A stretch of 64,000 bases of DNA from Saccopteryx bilineata (GCF_036850765.1 NC_089496.1:105421767-105485766); one strand, 5' to 3'. Shown: positions 48,299 to 60,069, numbered from the stretch's first letter. Made by a program: numbers and translations. Notes: generated from the sequence alone by a model not told the origin.

Positions 48299-51200
48299 AG
48301 CTCAGGCTTCTTTGTTGCTTATCCTCTACTTTTCCTGGTCAGGTGTGCTCCCAGGAAAAAAGGTTACATTCACAAAGAAAAAAGAAGAAAAAAAAGAAAA
48401 GAGACATCAAATTACCCAGCTTTCTCATTTCCTTGCTGAGTGAAATATTTCAATGTATTAAAGCAAAAAAAAAAATGTATGTACTAGATCACTTAGAGCA
48501 TCAGGATTTATTTTGCAAAAAAATTCTTCAGGCAGCACAACATGGACTTGTTTCATGGAAGATCATTATTCCATCGACAAGCTCAAGGGCAAGAACAAAG
48601 AAAGTGAAAATCGTTCGCTGCTGTGCATTAAAGATCGGTGAAAGATGGAGAGAAATTTTCTGAAAGGAAAATTGATGTGCCCATAATACCTTCAAGCAGA
48701 ACTGCACAGGCCCTATGACTCATGTATGCCCAGGGAGGGCATCTTTGTACATGTTGCAGCTCCTGTGTTCTCCTATAACACTGGTTCTTTGCTTTTCGTG
48801 GTCAGGAACGCATGACGTGACATTATTCACTAAGCAGAGGGTTTTTTGGGGTTTTTTTTTTCCGAATAGTGGCCATGCCAAGGGGCCCACAAATCGGGTT
48901 TCTGCTTCCTCTGCCCATACAGAGAGGACAGAGCATGGCATTCCCAGAAGTGTAGTAGAGCCCCATTGTGACAGTATCTCCCATACTTAGTGTATGCTGG
49001 AAGGCCATGTAATGAGAGGGGCACACGAGGTCCTGCTGCCATTTGCCTCTGCCTCTACTCCCAGTGGAGAAATGTATCTGATGAGTTAATTCACACTGAG
49101 GTACGCAGGTGCCTTCTCGACTTCTTACCTGATTAAAAAGACACCTGGAGAAATCAACCACAGTACGAATTTGTAATGGGGAGTTTTCAAGCACCTGGGA
49201 GGCTGGGGTTGCGAGAGATGTGAGCACTGTGGTGTTATGTGGGGGGGGGGGGGGACTTTCAGACTCTGAATCCTTGTTTTCTCCCTCCAGACAGGCTTAG
49301 TGACTCTATCGAGCGCCAGCTCCCTCGTGGCCAGGTGGGGTAGTACCAGCCCGGCCTGGGAGCTGGAGATCATTAGCTCCCTGGCTGACAGTTGTTTCCA
49401 TCATTTCCAATAAAGCTGTGGTTTCTGGCCCCCGAGAGACCTGGGGTGCTCGTTACCAGCCTGATCCTGTCTCTTGTTATAGTTCATGCCTTCTGGCAGA
49501 ATTTAGGAAGTGGCATCATCGTTCAGAGTTCTGAAAATGCCTCTAGAGGAAAGAGCTGCTCAGTACTCCCTGGGTCCCGAAATCACCTTCCGGAAAAGAG
49601 TTATTATCCATCACAGGTCAGAAGACACCGGCGTGAGCACCTGGAACGAGGGTTAATTGAGACGGGCAATTGTGCCAACACCACCAAGAATGCAGCGAGC
49701 GTGATTCGATACGCCGTCTCGTCCTTGTAGAATTAGTTGCGGTTTTAAAGCCCGGCGGCTTGATTATCTGTTGAAACTTCATCCAATTACATCTTCATAG
49801 TTTTGGTCTTACTTCATGTCATTCTGCTAATTGGTTTCCGTATCTACTTGTGCCAATTGCTACCACTATACTCTTTAAAAACAAGAACACAACAGAAACT
49901 ATTTTACTAAAAGGATTTTAAAATGTAAATTATCTTATCTCATATTGTCTCTTCATTTTTAAATTTTTTCTGGAGGGGATGGGTGCCAGAGAACAGGAGG
50001 AAGGAATTGGCCAAATCCAGCGATGCGTGGGCTGAAATTCAGCTTGAGCAGCGTGCTGGAGAGCATCACCGCGCGAGGGGCTCCTGGGGCTCTGGGATTA
50101 TTCCCAGGCAGCCACTGCGCACTGCGCATGCTCCGTGTGCCGCCCTGTTCCGGGTCCTTCTCAGCCTAAGTGGGATCCCCCGAGTGCCCGTGAGAGCCAC
50201 CCCCAGCTTCCCAAAGGTGGGGAGCCATCATTCACACTCAAGACGCTGTGCTTCTGGGGCTTTTCCCCAGACAGTTCAAATCAGGACAATGTCAAGCCAA
50301 CAATTCCTTCCTGAAGTTCTTTCAATAAATGCTGGTAGCTACTGGATTACCATCTCTTCCACAGCCTTCTATTTGGAAAATAATACTGAGTTGAAGAAAA
50401 GCATCCAGTGCAACATAAAACAAAACCGTTCTTATCTACAGGCCATTAAAAGACTTGGGTTAAGAACTGGGGCTGTGTTATATTCAGGTGGCTCTGAAGA
50501 CCAGGTCGGCAAGGACGCACCTCCGATTCCTTGTCATCCACTGGTGCTAACAGGGCTTGCCAACCCAGGGTGTGCAAATGAGGGCTCCTAAAACAAGAGA
50601 GGGATTTGAGATTGCTGTGTCCACTGGTCTCCAATCTGTATTTCAAAAGCCAGAGACATTAGGGGCTGCCTCCAAGGCTTTAGCTGTGCAGAGTGGTCCA
50701 GAGGGTGGACAGACCTCAGAGCTGCAGTTCCCCACCATGGCCTCCAACAGATGGGGCTTCCCTGTCATCTGCCTTATGGTTCCATACCCCTGGGAAATTC
50801 TATGCATGGAAAGGGTTCTACGACTTTGAAAGTAATTGCCTACTCCAGCATGCTAGAGAGGGTTGCTGATGGAGTACTCTCTTTGGGGCAAAATAGTGTG
50901 AAATAGCACCCATTTTGATGAATAACCAAGTGAGACCTGGGGTGCAGACAGCACTATGATGTTGGTTTCTTTTGTTCTGGCATCCGGTGCCCCTTGTCAG
51001 CCCTGGGGCTGTGCCTAGGGAACCTGCCCCAGCAATAGGAGGAGGGAGTGTTCTCCTGCCTGTGATTGGTCACCCTCGCCCACCCAACATCACGTGTGCG
51101 GAAGCCAAGCCTGCGTAACAGAGCCTAGAGATACTTTCAGACACTCAATCCCACGTTTCCTTGCAGGTCTGCATAACATAGCTTACTTAGAAATAGACAT

Positions 51201-51509
51201 TCCTACGGTTGGGTACAGCGCTGCTTTTATTGCCATAGGCTAGGGTTCAGTGGGTAGAGCTATTAACATTTTTTTTTCTCCTTTTTCTCAGTTCATGACA
51301 AGAGTAAAGGATGGTTTCAGGGAAGAGTTAATAAGAATATGCATCTAATGGATATTGCAAAATGTTTGCTTTATGGTAATAGATAAGGCCCTGTTGGAGC
51401 AAATCCTGTATAGCCCCAATTCCTGGGTGTCTGTCAGGATAGAGTGATGCACAGACTCTAGAGGTGAGGCTGCCCGACCCTCCAGAAGCTCGGGTCTGTG
51501 AGAAATTAG
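48299..51509. other. Unique noncoding sequence; G14 run at 49241-49254
   Basis: No repeat family or exon recognised. The 202-codon frame at 49983-50591 has no domain and no exon-like boundaries. 49590-49880 is non-repetitive and a candidate conserved element by texture. The G14 run is prone to sequencing error. Confidence 0.4.
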
Positions 51510-51700
51510 AAACAGGTTGTCATTTATTGAGTATTTAGAGTAAGCCAAGGCTTCTGTAAATGGCATCTCTAATTCTCAAAAGAACCTTTTGTGTTAAGTA
51601 TTCTCATTTTGCAGATAGGGAAATGAGGCCCAGTAAAGTTAATTTCTAAGCCCCCAAGCTTTCAAATTCAGATCTGCCTGACCTGTTCCTTTCCTGCTTC
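51510..51700 (-). repeat. MIR SINE, antisense
   Basis: 'tgtcatttattgagtattta', 'attctcattttgcagatagg', 'gaaatgaggcccagtaaagt' follow reversed MIR. Confidence 0.7.
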
Positions 51701-52325
51701 CAATACTACTCTGTTTGCACACCTCCGGTGACAGGGAGCTCACTGCCTTCTGGCAGCACAGCTGCGTGCTGGACAGAACCGACAAATAAGAAGCACTCAG
51801 TGTTGAAATGACCTGTTTGTCCTCCTTTTCCTATTTATGCATCTTTACTCAGAGCCTTCCCTCCCTTCTTTCCTACCATAAATGGTTATTTTTATTTCAA
51901 ATTACGTAAAAGAAAATTGAAGGATCAAAATTTCAGAGTAATTGGGTTGATGTGTGTGACACACATTTATTAGGCAACCGAAGATGCCCACCCTGGCTTG
52001 TTTTCTCCCTTCCCAATTAGTTCGCAGACCACTAAAAGGAACATCGCTAGAAGAAGACATGTTTGAAGGCGAAGATGGAAGCAATAGCAGTTTGTACTGA
52101 TCTAGGGAAGGCAGTGGCTTAAGAACTTTAATAACCTGGTCCCGGGAGTTCCGTTGGACTTCACTAGATTTTGGTTGCTCTTCTAGGACGTGTTCTCAAC
52201 CGAGTTCTACTGCTGGTACGAGAATCAACAGGTAAATGTGCTTCCAGGTAATTGATAAACACCTTTAGTGTAGAGGATTCAATCGTAAGAGAATAAATCT
52301 TTTCATTGCCTATATGTTTGACAGC
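51701..52325. other. Unique noncoding sequence
   Basis: Nothing recognised. Confidence 0.4.
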
Positions 52326-52531
52326 AGTGGTTCTCAGTAAGGATGGCTTTGCCCCAGGGGATCCTTGATGATACCCAGAGACATTGTTGGCTGTCACAAC
52401 TGGGAAGGTGGGTTGCTATTGACATCTAGTGGGTAGAGGCCTGCAGTGTTGTGAAATGTCCTAGTTGGACCAGCCCCTCTGCAGAGAAAAATCTGCTTCA
52501 ATATGTTAGTAGTGCTGAGATTTAGAAACCC
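52326..52531 (+). mobile_element. MER20 (nonautonomous hAT-Charlie)
   Basis: Left terminal 'cagtggttctcag', then 'ttggctgtcacaactgggaa', 'gacatctagtgggtagaggc', 'agtagtgctgagatttagaa'. Better preserved at its left end than the copy near 8975. Confidence 0.85.
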
Positions 52532-52548
52532 CCAAACTTTAATACCAA

Positions 52549-52549
<1 letters not shown>

Positions 52550-52584
<35 letters not shown>
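52550..52584. repeat. (AC)n microsatellite
   Basis: About 17 units. Confidence 0.97.
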
Positions 52585-52587
<3 letters not shown>

Positions 52588-53772
52588 TAGTAAGAGGGAA
52601 CAACATAGCTATTGATTTCACAATACAGATATAATTATAGTAATTTAACGTTGGTGCCCACTGTAATATCAAGAATCAATTGAAACGAATGGGACATAAT
52701 TCAGTTAAAAATCACAACTTCAACAGTTATCAGTGTCCAATGGAAACATTGCCAGCCGTCCTTTTCCTGTAGAAATTGTTGAATAACAATCCATCATACC
52801 ATGTTTCTGGGAAGCAGATAGCTTAATTCTCAGGTTTCTTGAAGACAATTGAACAAACAAATTCAGGGATAATATCGTGCATGTAGTCTTGGCATTCCCA
52901 CGACAACAATGGAAGGAGACTTTGACCTTTAAACCCGAAGACAAGGGAGGGGAGCACCTACTACTAGCAAGCTCTGGGCAGTCATTTAAGCCTCGGGCTT
53001 CAGTTTCCCAGACCTAAAAAGGAAAATAGTGCAAAAGCATCTGACACATTAAGGTGATCACCTTATCAAACAAAACACGGCAGCCCCCTGTTAAGTATAA
53101 AACGCTATCCTGTTGGAGAGCTTTACATGGAGATTCATTATTATAAGTGCAAGAAGACGCTGCAGACATAAGAAATGGCCCAATAGTATGTAAATTCTTA
53201 ATAACAAGCCCTAAAATAGTTATGCCCCAGTCAGTTCAATCCCAGATTTTGTCATTCTTTTCTAATCAAACACAATTATGTGAATTAAATGCTTTTTAAT
53301 ATTTTCCCGAAAGTAGATTATGGCAGTGCACCTGGAGCTTTCTCTATCATCAACAGAATAGATACTCTGAGAAGCAGAATGGTTGAATGAGTTCTGAAAT
53401 GAGACTAGAGAGAATGAAAATAGATATGGGGGGGAAGAAAAAGATATGAAACCATCTTCAATTAAGTAAAACCAAATAGAAGAAAAGAGACATGTAGGTC
53501 AAAATCTAGGGTAGAGAGTACTCTTCCCTTATGGTTTTCTGACATATAACAGCTTTTTCATGTTTCAAAAGGACAGCAAGGAGACCTTACTAAAAATAAG
53601 CTTGTATTGAATAACTGGAGGTAGAGGGCAAGTACTTTTTAAAAAGAAAAAAAAAAAAAAGGAAGCACAATGTCTCCAAGAATTTATTTGATAATTTGAT
53701 TTATTTTTCTGAGTAACATGGAAGTAAGATCAGCTAGACCTGCATCCCTCTGTAAAACTAAATTTAAAAAAT

Positions 53773-53805
<33 letters not shown>

Positions 53806-54479
53806 TTCAGGAACAAAGGACCTCTCTGAATTTATAGTGTAAGGAGATGCACTTTACGAATTAAATACAATGCCGGTCCAAGAGCGATTTTCCATAATGA
53901 AGAAAATGAAATTCAAGGGGAAATTATACCAAATGAACCTTCTTAAAGCCCACATTTGATTCACTCACTTCCTGCATCACAGCAAATTCAAAGGCCAACA
54001 CCAGCTCCCCATAAATCCAAGGTCTACGCTCCCCTGCCCTTCTGCCCACACTGCCCACCTATTTCCTGCTGGTCCATAGCAGCTCTTCTACGAAACTCCT
54101 TCCCTGAACGGTGGCTGTGCTCCCTGTGCTCCTGTGCTTTCCTCTCTTGATAGATGCTCTTGCAGTTTCATTCGTCTAGATGGCCAGGAAGGCCAGTTGC
54201 TTCCAAAATCCCTGGAACATTACCTGAGGCCACTAGATAAACCCAGGCTCTCACACCACCTGAGTCCATTTGCAGAAACAGACTCATACTGAGCCCAGGT
54301 CCTGGGCTAACCACACCCTGCCCATTCGGTATCTTCCACCAAAACTAAACAGATAACATTTTGCTGTGTATGTCTGGCCATGAAACTCTCTTGGAAATAA
54401 AACATTGCAAATGCAGTTAAGTCCCAAATGCACTTCTCATTTCTTTCCTTCATACCCTTCCTTTAAAGAGGTCAGTCTA
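52585..54479. other. Unique noncoding sequence with MIR piece and (GT)n
   Basis: MIR-like words at 52970-53060 ('gggcagtcatttaagcctcg', 'cttcagtttcccagacctaa'); a (GT)n run at 53779-53806. The rest is unrecognised. Confidence 0.4.
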
Positions 54480-55203
54480 CTGTTCTGAGGCTGATGTGAG
54501 TTATTACCATAAATGTATTTTTGTCATTCCTACAATAATTTCTATAGTATATAGCTATATATAGACAGTGTTTTGTGTGTTTTTAAATTTTAGGTAAATA
54601 GTAGAACATTTTATTTCTTTGGCCATTGTGTTTTTTCATTCAATATCATGTCTTAAAAATGGTTCCATTTAGATCTAGTTCAGTCTCCCATTTAATTAAT
54701 AGACTTCATATTTTTTAAAATCTATTTCACCAGTGTTAGGTGGCTTCTGTTACTTGCTATGTAATGACAGCTGCAGGGACCACTCATGCACATATGAGCT
54801 GGGTGCAGATGTGAGTTTCTCTGGAGAAGAATGGACTGAGAGATGGCAGATTGGTTGGTGGAGTGGTCCCGTCTACTGACGGGCACTCCCACCAGCAATG
54901 GGACAGGATGCCCATTTCTGTACATTGTCACCAACACTTGGTATAAACAGGCCCATTAAAAATCCTAAACCAATGTGTGTCCTAGTATCTCATTGCTGTT
55001 TCCTTTTTGTTTGATTTGAGAGGGGTTGAGAATATCTGCATATAGTTATTGACTGTGCGTCTTTCCTCCTCCAGGAATCACCTGTTGTATTATTTTCCCC
55101 ATCTTTCTATTAGGTTGATCTTTTTAAATTGGAATTCTTTATATATTCCAGTTACTGGTACTTTGTCAGTTACATGGATCACAAAATCTGTCCTTATCTT
55201 TTC

Positions 55204-55605
55204 TTTTTTCTTTTTTTTTTTTTGTATTTTTCTAAAGTTAGAAACGGGGAGAGACAGTCAGACAGACTCCCGCATGCGCCCGACCGGGATCCACCCAGCA
55301 CGCCCACCAGGGGCGACGCTCTGCCCACCAGGGGGTGATGCTCTGCCCCTCCGGGGCTTCGTTCTGCCGCGACCAGAGCCACTTTAGCGCCTGGGGCAGA
55401 GGCCAAGGAACCATCCCCAGCGCCCGGGCCATCTTTGCTCCAATGGAGCTTCGACTGCGGGAGGGGAAGAGAGAGACAGAGAGGAAGGAGAGGGGGAAGG
55501 GTGGAGAAGCAGATGGGCGCTTCTCCTGTGTGCCCTGGCCGGGAATTGAACCCGGGACTTCTGCACACTAGGCCGACGCTCTACCACTGAGCCAACCGGC
55601 CAGGG
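55204..55605 (-). mobile_element. VES SINE, 16-bp TSD
   Basis: Well-preserved full-length VES body with head at the right end. Exact TSD ctgtccttatcttttc at 55188-55203 and 55606-55621. An 18-bp phrase 'ctctgcccaccaggggg'-style is duplicated internally near 55310-55340. Confidence 0.95.
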
Positions 55606-55734
55606 CTGTCCTTATCTTTTCATGCTTATTTTCTGCCTCTTGGCAAGAGAGTTGATAATTTAGACAATCTTATCTGATATTTTTGTTTGTTTGTTTGTCA
55701 CTTGCGCTTTTCCTATCATTAAAAAATAATCCAA

Positions 55735-56094
55735 GCCCTGGCCAGTTGGCTCAGTGGTAGAGCATCGGCCTGGCGTGCAGGAGTCCTAGGTTTGATTCCT
55801 GGCCAGGGCACACAGGAGAAGTGTCCATCTGCTTCTCCACCCCTCCCCCTCTCCTTCCTCTCTGTCTCTCTCTTCCCCTCCCGCAGCCAAGGCTCCAGTG
55901 GAGCAAAGTTGGCCCGGGCGCTGAGGATGGTTCTATGGCCTCTGCCTCAGGCGCTAGAATGGCTCTGGTTGCAACAGAGCAACACCCCAGGTGGGCAGAG
56001 CATTGCCCCTGGTGGGCATGCCGGGTGGATCCTGGTCAGGCACATGAGGGAGTCTCTCTGCCTTCCTGCTTCTCACTTCAGGGAAAAAAAAAAA
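55735..56094 (+). mobile_element. VES SINE, sense
   Basis: Head 'gccctggccagttggctcag' with A box, B box 'ggtttgattcctggcc', body and an 11-base A tail. The flanks (aaaaataatcc and aaaaattcatcc) give an approximate TSD. Only 130 bp from the antisense VES at 55204-55605, so the two could form a long hairpin in RNA. Confidence 0.92.
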
Positions 56095-56304
56095 TTCATC
56101 CCTACTCTGCTGTCATAATGATATTTGCCTGTGCTCTCTTCAAAAAGTTTTATGGTTTTGTTTTTGACATGTGTGTCTTTTACACAATGGAAATTAATCT
56201 TTAATATGGTGGGTGATAATGACCTAATGTCATCTTCTTCCAAAATGAAGACAGCTCATTATCCCGGAGTCACTAGCTGTTTGGTCTGTTTTTTTCCTAC
56301 GGGT

Positions 56305-56565
56305 TTTTTTGTTTTTTAAGGTATGAATTCTTTCTTTTTTTATTTTTTTTAAATTACTTATTCATTTTTAGAGAGGAGAGAGAGAGGAAGAGAGAGAGAC
56401 AGATAGGGAGAGAGAGGAGAGAGAGAGACAGAGAGAGAGAAGGGGGGAGGAGCTGGAAGCATCAACTCCCATATGTGCCTTGACCAGGCAAGCCCAGGGT
56501 TTTGAACCGGCGACCTCAGCATTTCCAGGACGACGCTTTATCCACTGCGCCACCACAGGTCAGGC
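56305..56565 (-). mobile_element. Short VES-type SINE (GA-rich), 12-bp TSD
   Basis: Same subfamily as 13014: head at right end ('ccaccacaggtcaggc'), GA-rich middle, T-rich left end. Exact TSD tttcctacgggt at 56293-56304 and 56566-56577. The tail region holds 'aaggtatgaattc' between two T runs, a small 3' extra piece. Confidence 0.93.
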
Positions 56566-56844
56566 TTTCCTACGGGTGTTAAAGCCAGCTCTATTGTGTA
56601 CTAATTTTGCATACATATGTGGTTCAGTTCCAGGCTGCCCAGCGTGTTCCACTGGCCGTTGTATGCGTCCCCAGGCCAGCGCTGCATGTTTGGTGCCCTG
56701 TGCCAGTGTGGTCAGCTTTGCTCTCTAGGAAGACAAGTCTTGTTCCTCACACACATGGCAACGTTCTTCAAATGCCTTAGCATCTCTTCACCTCTGTCAA
56801 ATTCTGGGAAAAACTTGTTAGGTTTTTCATTAAATTATCAATGA

Positions 56845-57365
56845 CGGGAAGCAGCACGGCAGATTGGGAAATCCTGTCCAAGGGGTCCTATACTGCCCCT
56901 TCATTTGGAGTTAACCCTCAAGGACCCCTACCAGGACAACTTTGGCAGATGGGTGTTACTCATATACCTTCATTTGGCAAACAGTCGTATGTCCACATTA
57001 CAGTGGATACATATTCCGGATCTATAGAAACCTCTGTCAGAACAGGAGAGGCTGCTAAGCATGTTATAGCTCATTGTCTGTATGCATTGTTCTATTATTG
57101 GATTTCCTAAACTGGCTAAACTGAAAATGCTCCTGCATATGGAGCAAAAGCATTTACTGTATTTTGTCATGCTTACAATCTTTAAAGTTAAGGTATTATT
57201 AAAGTGTACTCAGCAAACATTTTAAGGTCAATTTAAAAAAAAAATTTAAAGGGGGTAGTCATATCCTGGAACTCCTACGGGTCTACCATATCATGCTTCT
57301 TACTTTAAAAAAAAAAAATTTACATTTCTTTTGAATGCTGATGAACAGGAGACACCAAATCTTTT
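56845..57365 (+). pseudogene. Class II ERV integrase remnant (betaretrovirus-like)
   Basis: Integrase joins viral cDNA to host DNA using a D,D-35-E site. The first open stretch (to 57108) carries the 'QLWQMGVTHIPSFG' and 'YVHITVDTYSG' core motifs and 'HVIAHCLYA' of betaretrovirus-like enzymes. After a frame change come a degraded second catalytic motif near 57125 and a short 'NADEQ' piece near 57335. All three catalytic positions look lost: the first Asp is Gly, the second is Glu, and the expected Glu of the third motif is Lys. Stops and frame changes interrupt it and the stretch before the third motif is shortened. It is a dead fragment without LTR or other pol domains. Confidence 0.82.
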
Positions 57366-57419
57366 TTGCCTGCAAACTACTACCTTCTTTATTAGATCCA
57401 GCTAATAACACTGTTTTGT

Positions 57420-58090
57420 CTTTTTCCAAATAGCTCCAGATATATGGAAAAGATTTATATAGGTGGATGGGGATCCTCAAACCCCTCAGCGAGATCTTCT
57501 GAGCATGGCTTTTAAGATACCAAGAGGCAGAAAAAGCCCAATAGAGATCAGGGGAACTACCAGCTTTTAGGATACGCCCTTAAAGGCTCCAACGCTCCAA
57601 AGGGGTCTCATAGGATGCCATCTGGGTCCTGCTTCAATAGTGGAAAGGAAGGTCATTGAGCTAAAGCCTGCCAGGCTTACATGCCTCTGCTGTGAGGAAA
57701 CAGGGACACTAGAAGGGAGGCTTCCCCCTTGCTCCTCTAAGGGAGGGTTCAGTCTCTTCCAGCCCTGCTCCAGCCACCTATGACCTAACCTTGCCCAGAA
57801 TGCTGGAGTTTGCCACTGAAGGCTGAAGGTGCCCAAGGCCGTCGGCCCCATCTACGACACTGTGGATGAGCCTAGGGTATTTCTTCCAAGAAGCAGATAA
57901 ACTGATCTCATTTGCACAAGGGCCACTTAACTATGTTTTGCCTGAATAGTCAGGTTTTTTATTCTTCCCTCAAAGATTTCTGTTGTGGGTATTGATAGTC
58001 CTATTTTCTGCTGCTTTGCTTACTATATAGTGTTTCCTTTATCCCTCCTACCTCAATGCCCCACTCAAATTTCAGGCTGGGACCTACTCC
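57420..58090 (+). pseudogene. Class I ERV gag (capsid end, zinc knuckles) and protease remnant
   Basis: In order: a capsid C-terminal piece ('PDIWKRF', then 'PQTPQRDLLSMAFK') at about 57425-57520; two decayed CCHC zinc-knuckle regions at about 57610-57720, the first with one Cys changed to Ser and a stop next to its His; then a protease-like stretch at about 57855-58080. That stretch has an 'EPRV' start, lacks the catalytic DTG at the expected place, and ends in a 'CPT..SGWDLL' motif near 58058. Two knuckles followed directly by protease suits gammaretrovirus-like ERVs. It lies downstream of a betaretrovirus-like integrase, an order no single provirus would give. Several stops and frame changes; non-functional. 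Confidence 0.65.
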
Positions 58091-58584
58091 TAATTTAGAG
58101 CTCTCTTTCCCCCTTTTGCCAACTTCTATTATGAATCTACTTTTGCCACCCAGCTTAGTATATCCCAAGGTTCTCTTTACCATGCCACAGTCGCAGAGCT
58201 CCAGGGAAAAGCAACCTGGTCTCATCTCTCCAGGCAGAGGAGAACAGAAGCTCCATATCCACGCATGCTGCAAATGGCTTTTCCAGTCTACCTGAATCAT
58301 TACCAGCTAGAAGCAGCGGTCATTGGGACTTGGACATGAGCTGCAAAGTATAGAATGGTGACAACAATTCCAGTGCCATGAGGACTTTTCCTGCGTGTGG
58401 ACTTTTCCTGGACTCCTGCTCCCTGTGACAGCTCCTAACAGACTGAACTGTGGTTGGGTTGCATTTTTCAGGAATTTGGCATGGTGATGGGGCCAACTTG
58501 GACTTGATGAACATGTTAAGGACACTACTCTTTTATGGATTCTTGCTGTATTGCCCAAGAGTTTGCTTAAAGGCTTTTAATCAC
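58091..58584 (+). pseudogene. Unassigned part of the chimeric insert, possible ERV pol end
   Basis: A stretch at about 58150-58240 is reminiscent of the C-terminal (GPY/F-type) end of a gammaretroviral integrase, which would mean a large deletion of RT and integrase core. The 58245-58584 part I cannot assign. Confidence 0.3.
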
Positions 58585-59039
58585 TGTAAAGAAAATAGAA
58601 GACTGGATAAAGAAGATGGGGCACATATACACTATGGTATACTATTCAGCTAGAAGAAATGATGACATCGGATCACTTACAGCAGAATGGTGGAATCTTG
58701 ATAACATTATGCGGAGTGAAATAAGTGAATCAGAAAAAAACAAGAACTGCAGGATTCCATACATTGGTGGGACATAGAAGCGAGACTAAGAGACATGGAC
58801 AGGCATGGGGTGGTTACGGGGAGTGGGGGGAGGGGAGGAGGGAGAGGGGGAGGGGAGGGGGAGGGGTACAGAGAAAACTGGATAGAGGGTGACGGAGGAC
58901 GATCTCTCTTTGGGTGATGGGTATGCAACAGAACTAAATGACAAGATAACCTGGAAATGTCCTCTTTGAATATATGTATCCTGATTTATTGATGTCACCC
59001 CATTAAAATAAAATTTTATTTATAAAAAAAAAACAAAAA
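58585..59039 (+). mobile_element. L1 3' end within the chimeric insert
   Basis: Starts in the last codons of ORF2 ('gactggataaagaagatggg'), continues through the G-rich 3' UTR and ends in an A-rich tail. It is slightly more diverged from the L1 at 2332 than the copy at 16725. Confidence 0.93.
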
Positions 59040-59204
59040 AAATTATCAATGAAGTGATAAGAAGGTGATGTCTCCTTTATAATCAATCTTCCCACGTACA
59101 AAATGGTATTTAGGCCTCCTTCGACATCTTCAATAAGGTCTTTTTGTTCAAGTTTGTTTTATCTGCAAAAGTCTGTTGCAAATATGAAGTTTGGTGTCTT
59201 TTTT

Positions 59205-59237
59205 TTATAAAGATTTATTTATTCATTATAGAGAGGG

Positions 59238-59268
<31 letters not shown>

Positions 59269-59390
59269 AGAGAGGAACATAAAGCATCAACTCCCATATG
59301 TGCCTTGACCAGGCAAGCCCAGGGTTTTGAACCGGCAACCTCAGCATTTCCAGGTTGACACTTTATCCACTGCGCCACCACAGGTCAGGC
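59205..59390 (-). mobile_element. Short VES-type SINE, 13-bp TSD
   Basis: Head at right ('ccaccacaggtcaggc'), (GA)n middle, T-rich left end. TSD tggtgtctttttt at 59192-59204 and 59391-59403. Closely similar to the copy at 56305. Confidence 0.93.
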
Positions 59391-59650
59391 TGGTGTCTTT
59401 TTTAATTACGTCTTCTAGTTAAAGTTTCTGGGGTGTAAGAACGGTATTGATGTTTTAAATACCCATCTTCTGTCGAGCAGCCTTAGAATCACCCTACGTG
59501 TTCTAGTAGGTTTTCTGTAGGTTCTCTTAGAATTTTTGCGTCAACAGAAATTTTGTCTGCAAACAACGTGATTTTGTTTCTGCCTCTGTAATTCTTACAT
59601 ATTTTTTATCTGACTACACTAATTTAAAACCTCTTGTGCAATCTTGAGAA

Positions 59651-60055
59651 GATGCAGTGATTGAAGCAATTCGGGGTTTTTTCTAACTTCAAGGGGAATA
59701 TGTGTCAAGTCCCAATCCTTAGGTATCAGACTTCTGTATGGTGTAGGAAGACCCTTTATCAAACAAGAATGTTTTCTCCTAGTCCTAGTTTTCTATCTTT
59801 CTTTAGAATAAATGGATGTTCAATTTTGAGAAATAACTTTTTGACATTTGGGAAGCAGGGCAGTAACACACTTAGAGAGCGGGCTCTGGTGTCCATCCCT
59901 GGAACAGAACGAACGTTAGATGACGCCTTCTGGCTAAGGGCACATGGTTCTCAAACTTGTTGGTATAAGAACCTCTTTCCACTCTGATAAAAGATTGAAG
60001 ACTGCAAACAGTCTTTTGTGAATTATGTAGCTATCCATATTTATCATGCTAGAAA
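59651..60055. other. Unrecognised noncoding sequence
   Basis: Probably continues the old L1 in part, but I cannot place it. Confidence 0.3.
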
Positions 60056-60069
60056 TTAAAACTGATAAA

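Larger units (their letters stand above)
56845..59039 (+). mobile_element. Chimeric L1-mediated insert: ERV integrase + ERV gag-pro + L1 3' end
   Basis: The 13 bases aaattatcaatga occur at 56832-56844 and 59040-59052, with a T/AAA-type junction on the left and an A-rich tail (59023-59039) on the right, as expected of L1 target-primed insertion. Between them, in one orientation, lie a class II (betaretrovirus-like) integrase remnant (56845-57365), a class I (gammaretrovirus-like) gag-pro remnant (about 57420-58090), about 490 bp of mostly unassigned sequence and a young-type L1 3' end (58585-59039). The bases outside both TSD copies join up as old antisense L1. The simplest reading is one insertion of a chimeric RNA, either a transcript reading from ERV remnants into an L1 or template switching. 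Confidence 0.82.
54480..59650 (-). mobile_element. Old antisense L1 broken up by five later insertions
   Basis: Pieces at about 54480-55187, 55622-55734, 56095-56292, 56578-56831, 59053-59191 and 59404-59650 follow the order of an old L1 read backwards. Landmarks: 'ccattgtgttttttcattca', 'actcccaccagcaatgggac', 'ccaacacttggtataaacag', 'gtagtatctcattgctg'-like text near 54980, 'tggaattctttatatattcc', 'actggtactttgtcagttac', and 'tctgcaaacaacgtgatttt' near 59550. The spacing is explained by four SINEs and the chimeric insert lying between. Confidence 0.7.

Noticed and set aside
49983..50591. 202-codon plus-strand frame
   Set aside because: No recognisable domain, no splice-site or promoter context, mixed composition.
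55194..56204. Several frames of 64-127 codons on both strands
   Set aside because: All lie in the two VES SINEs, whose GC-rich bodies lack stops.
56845..57108. Functional retroviral integrase
   Set aside because: Catalytic residues are replaced and the frame is broken; only a remnant.
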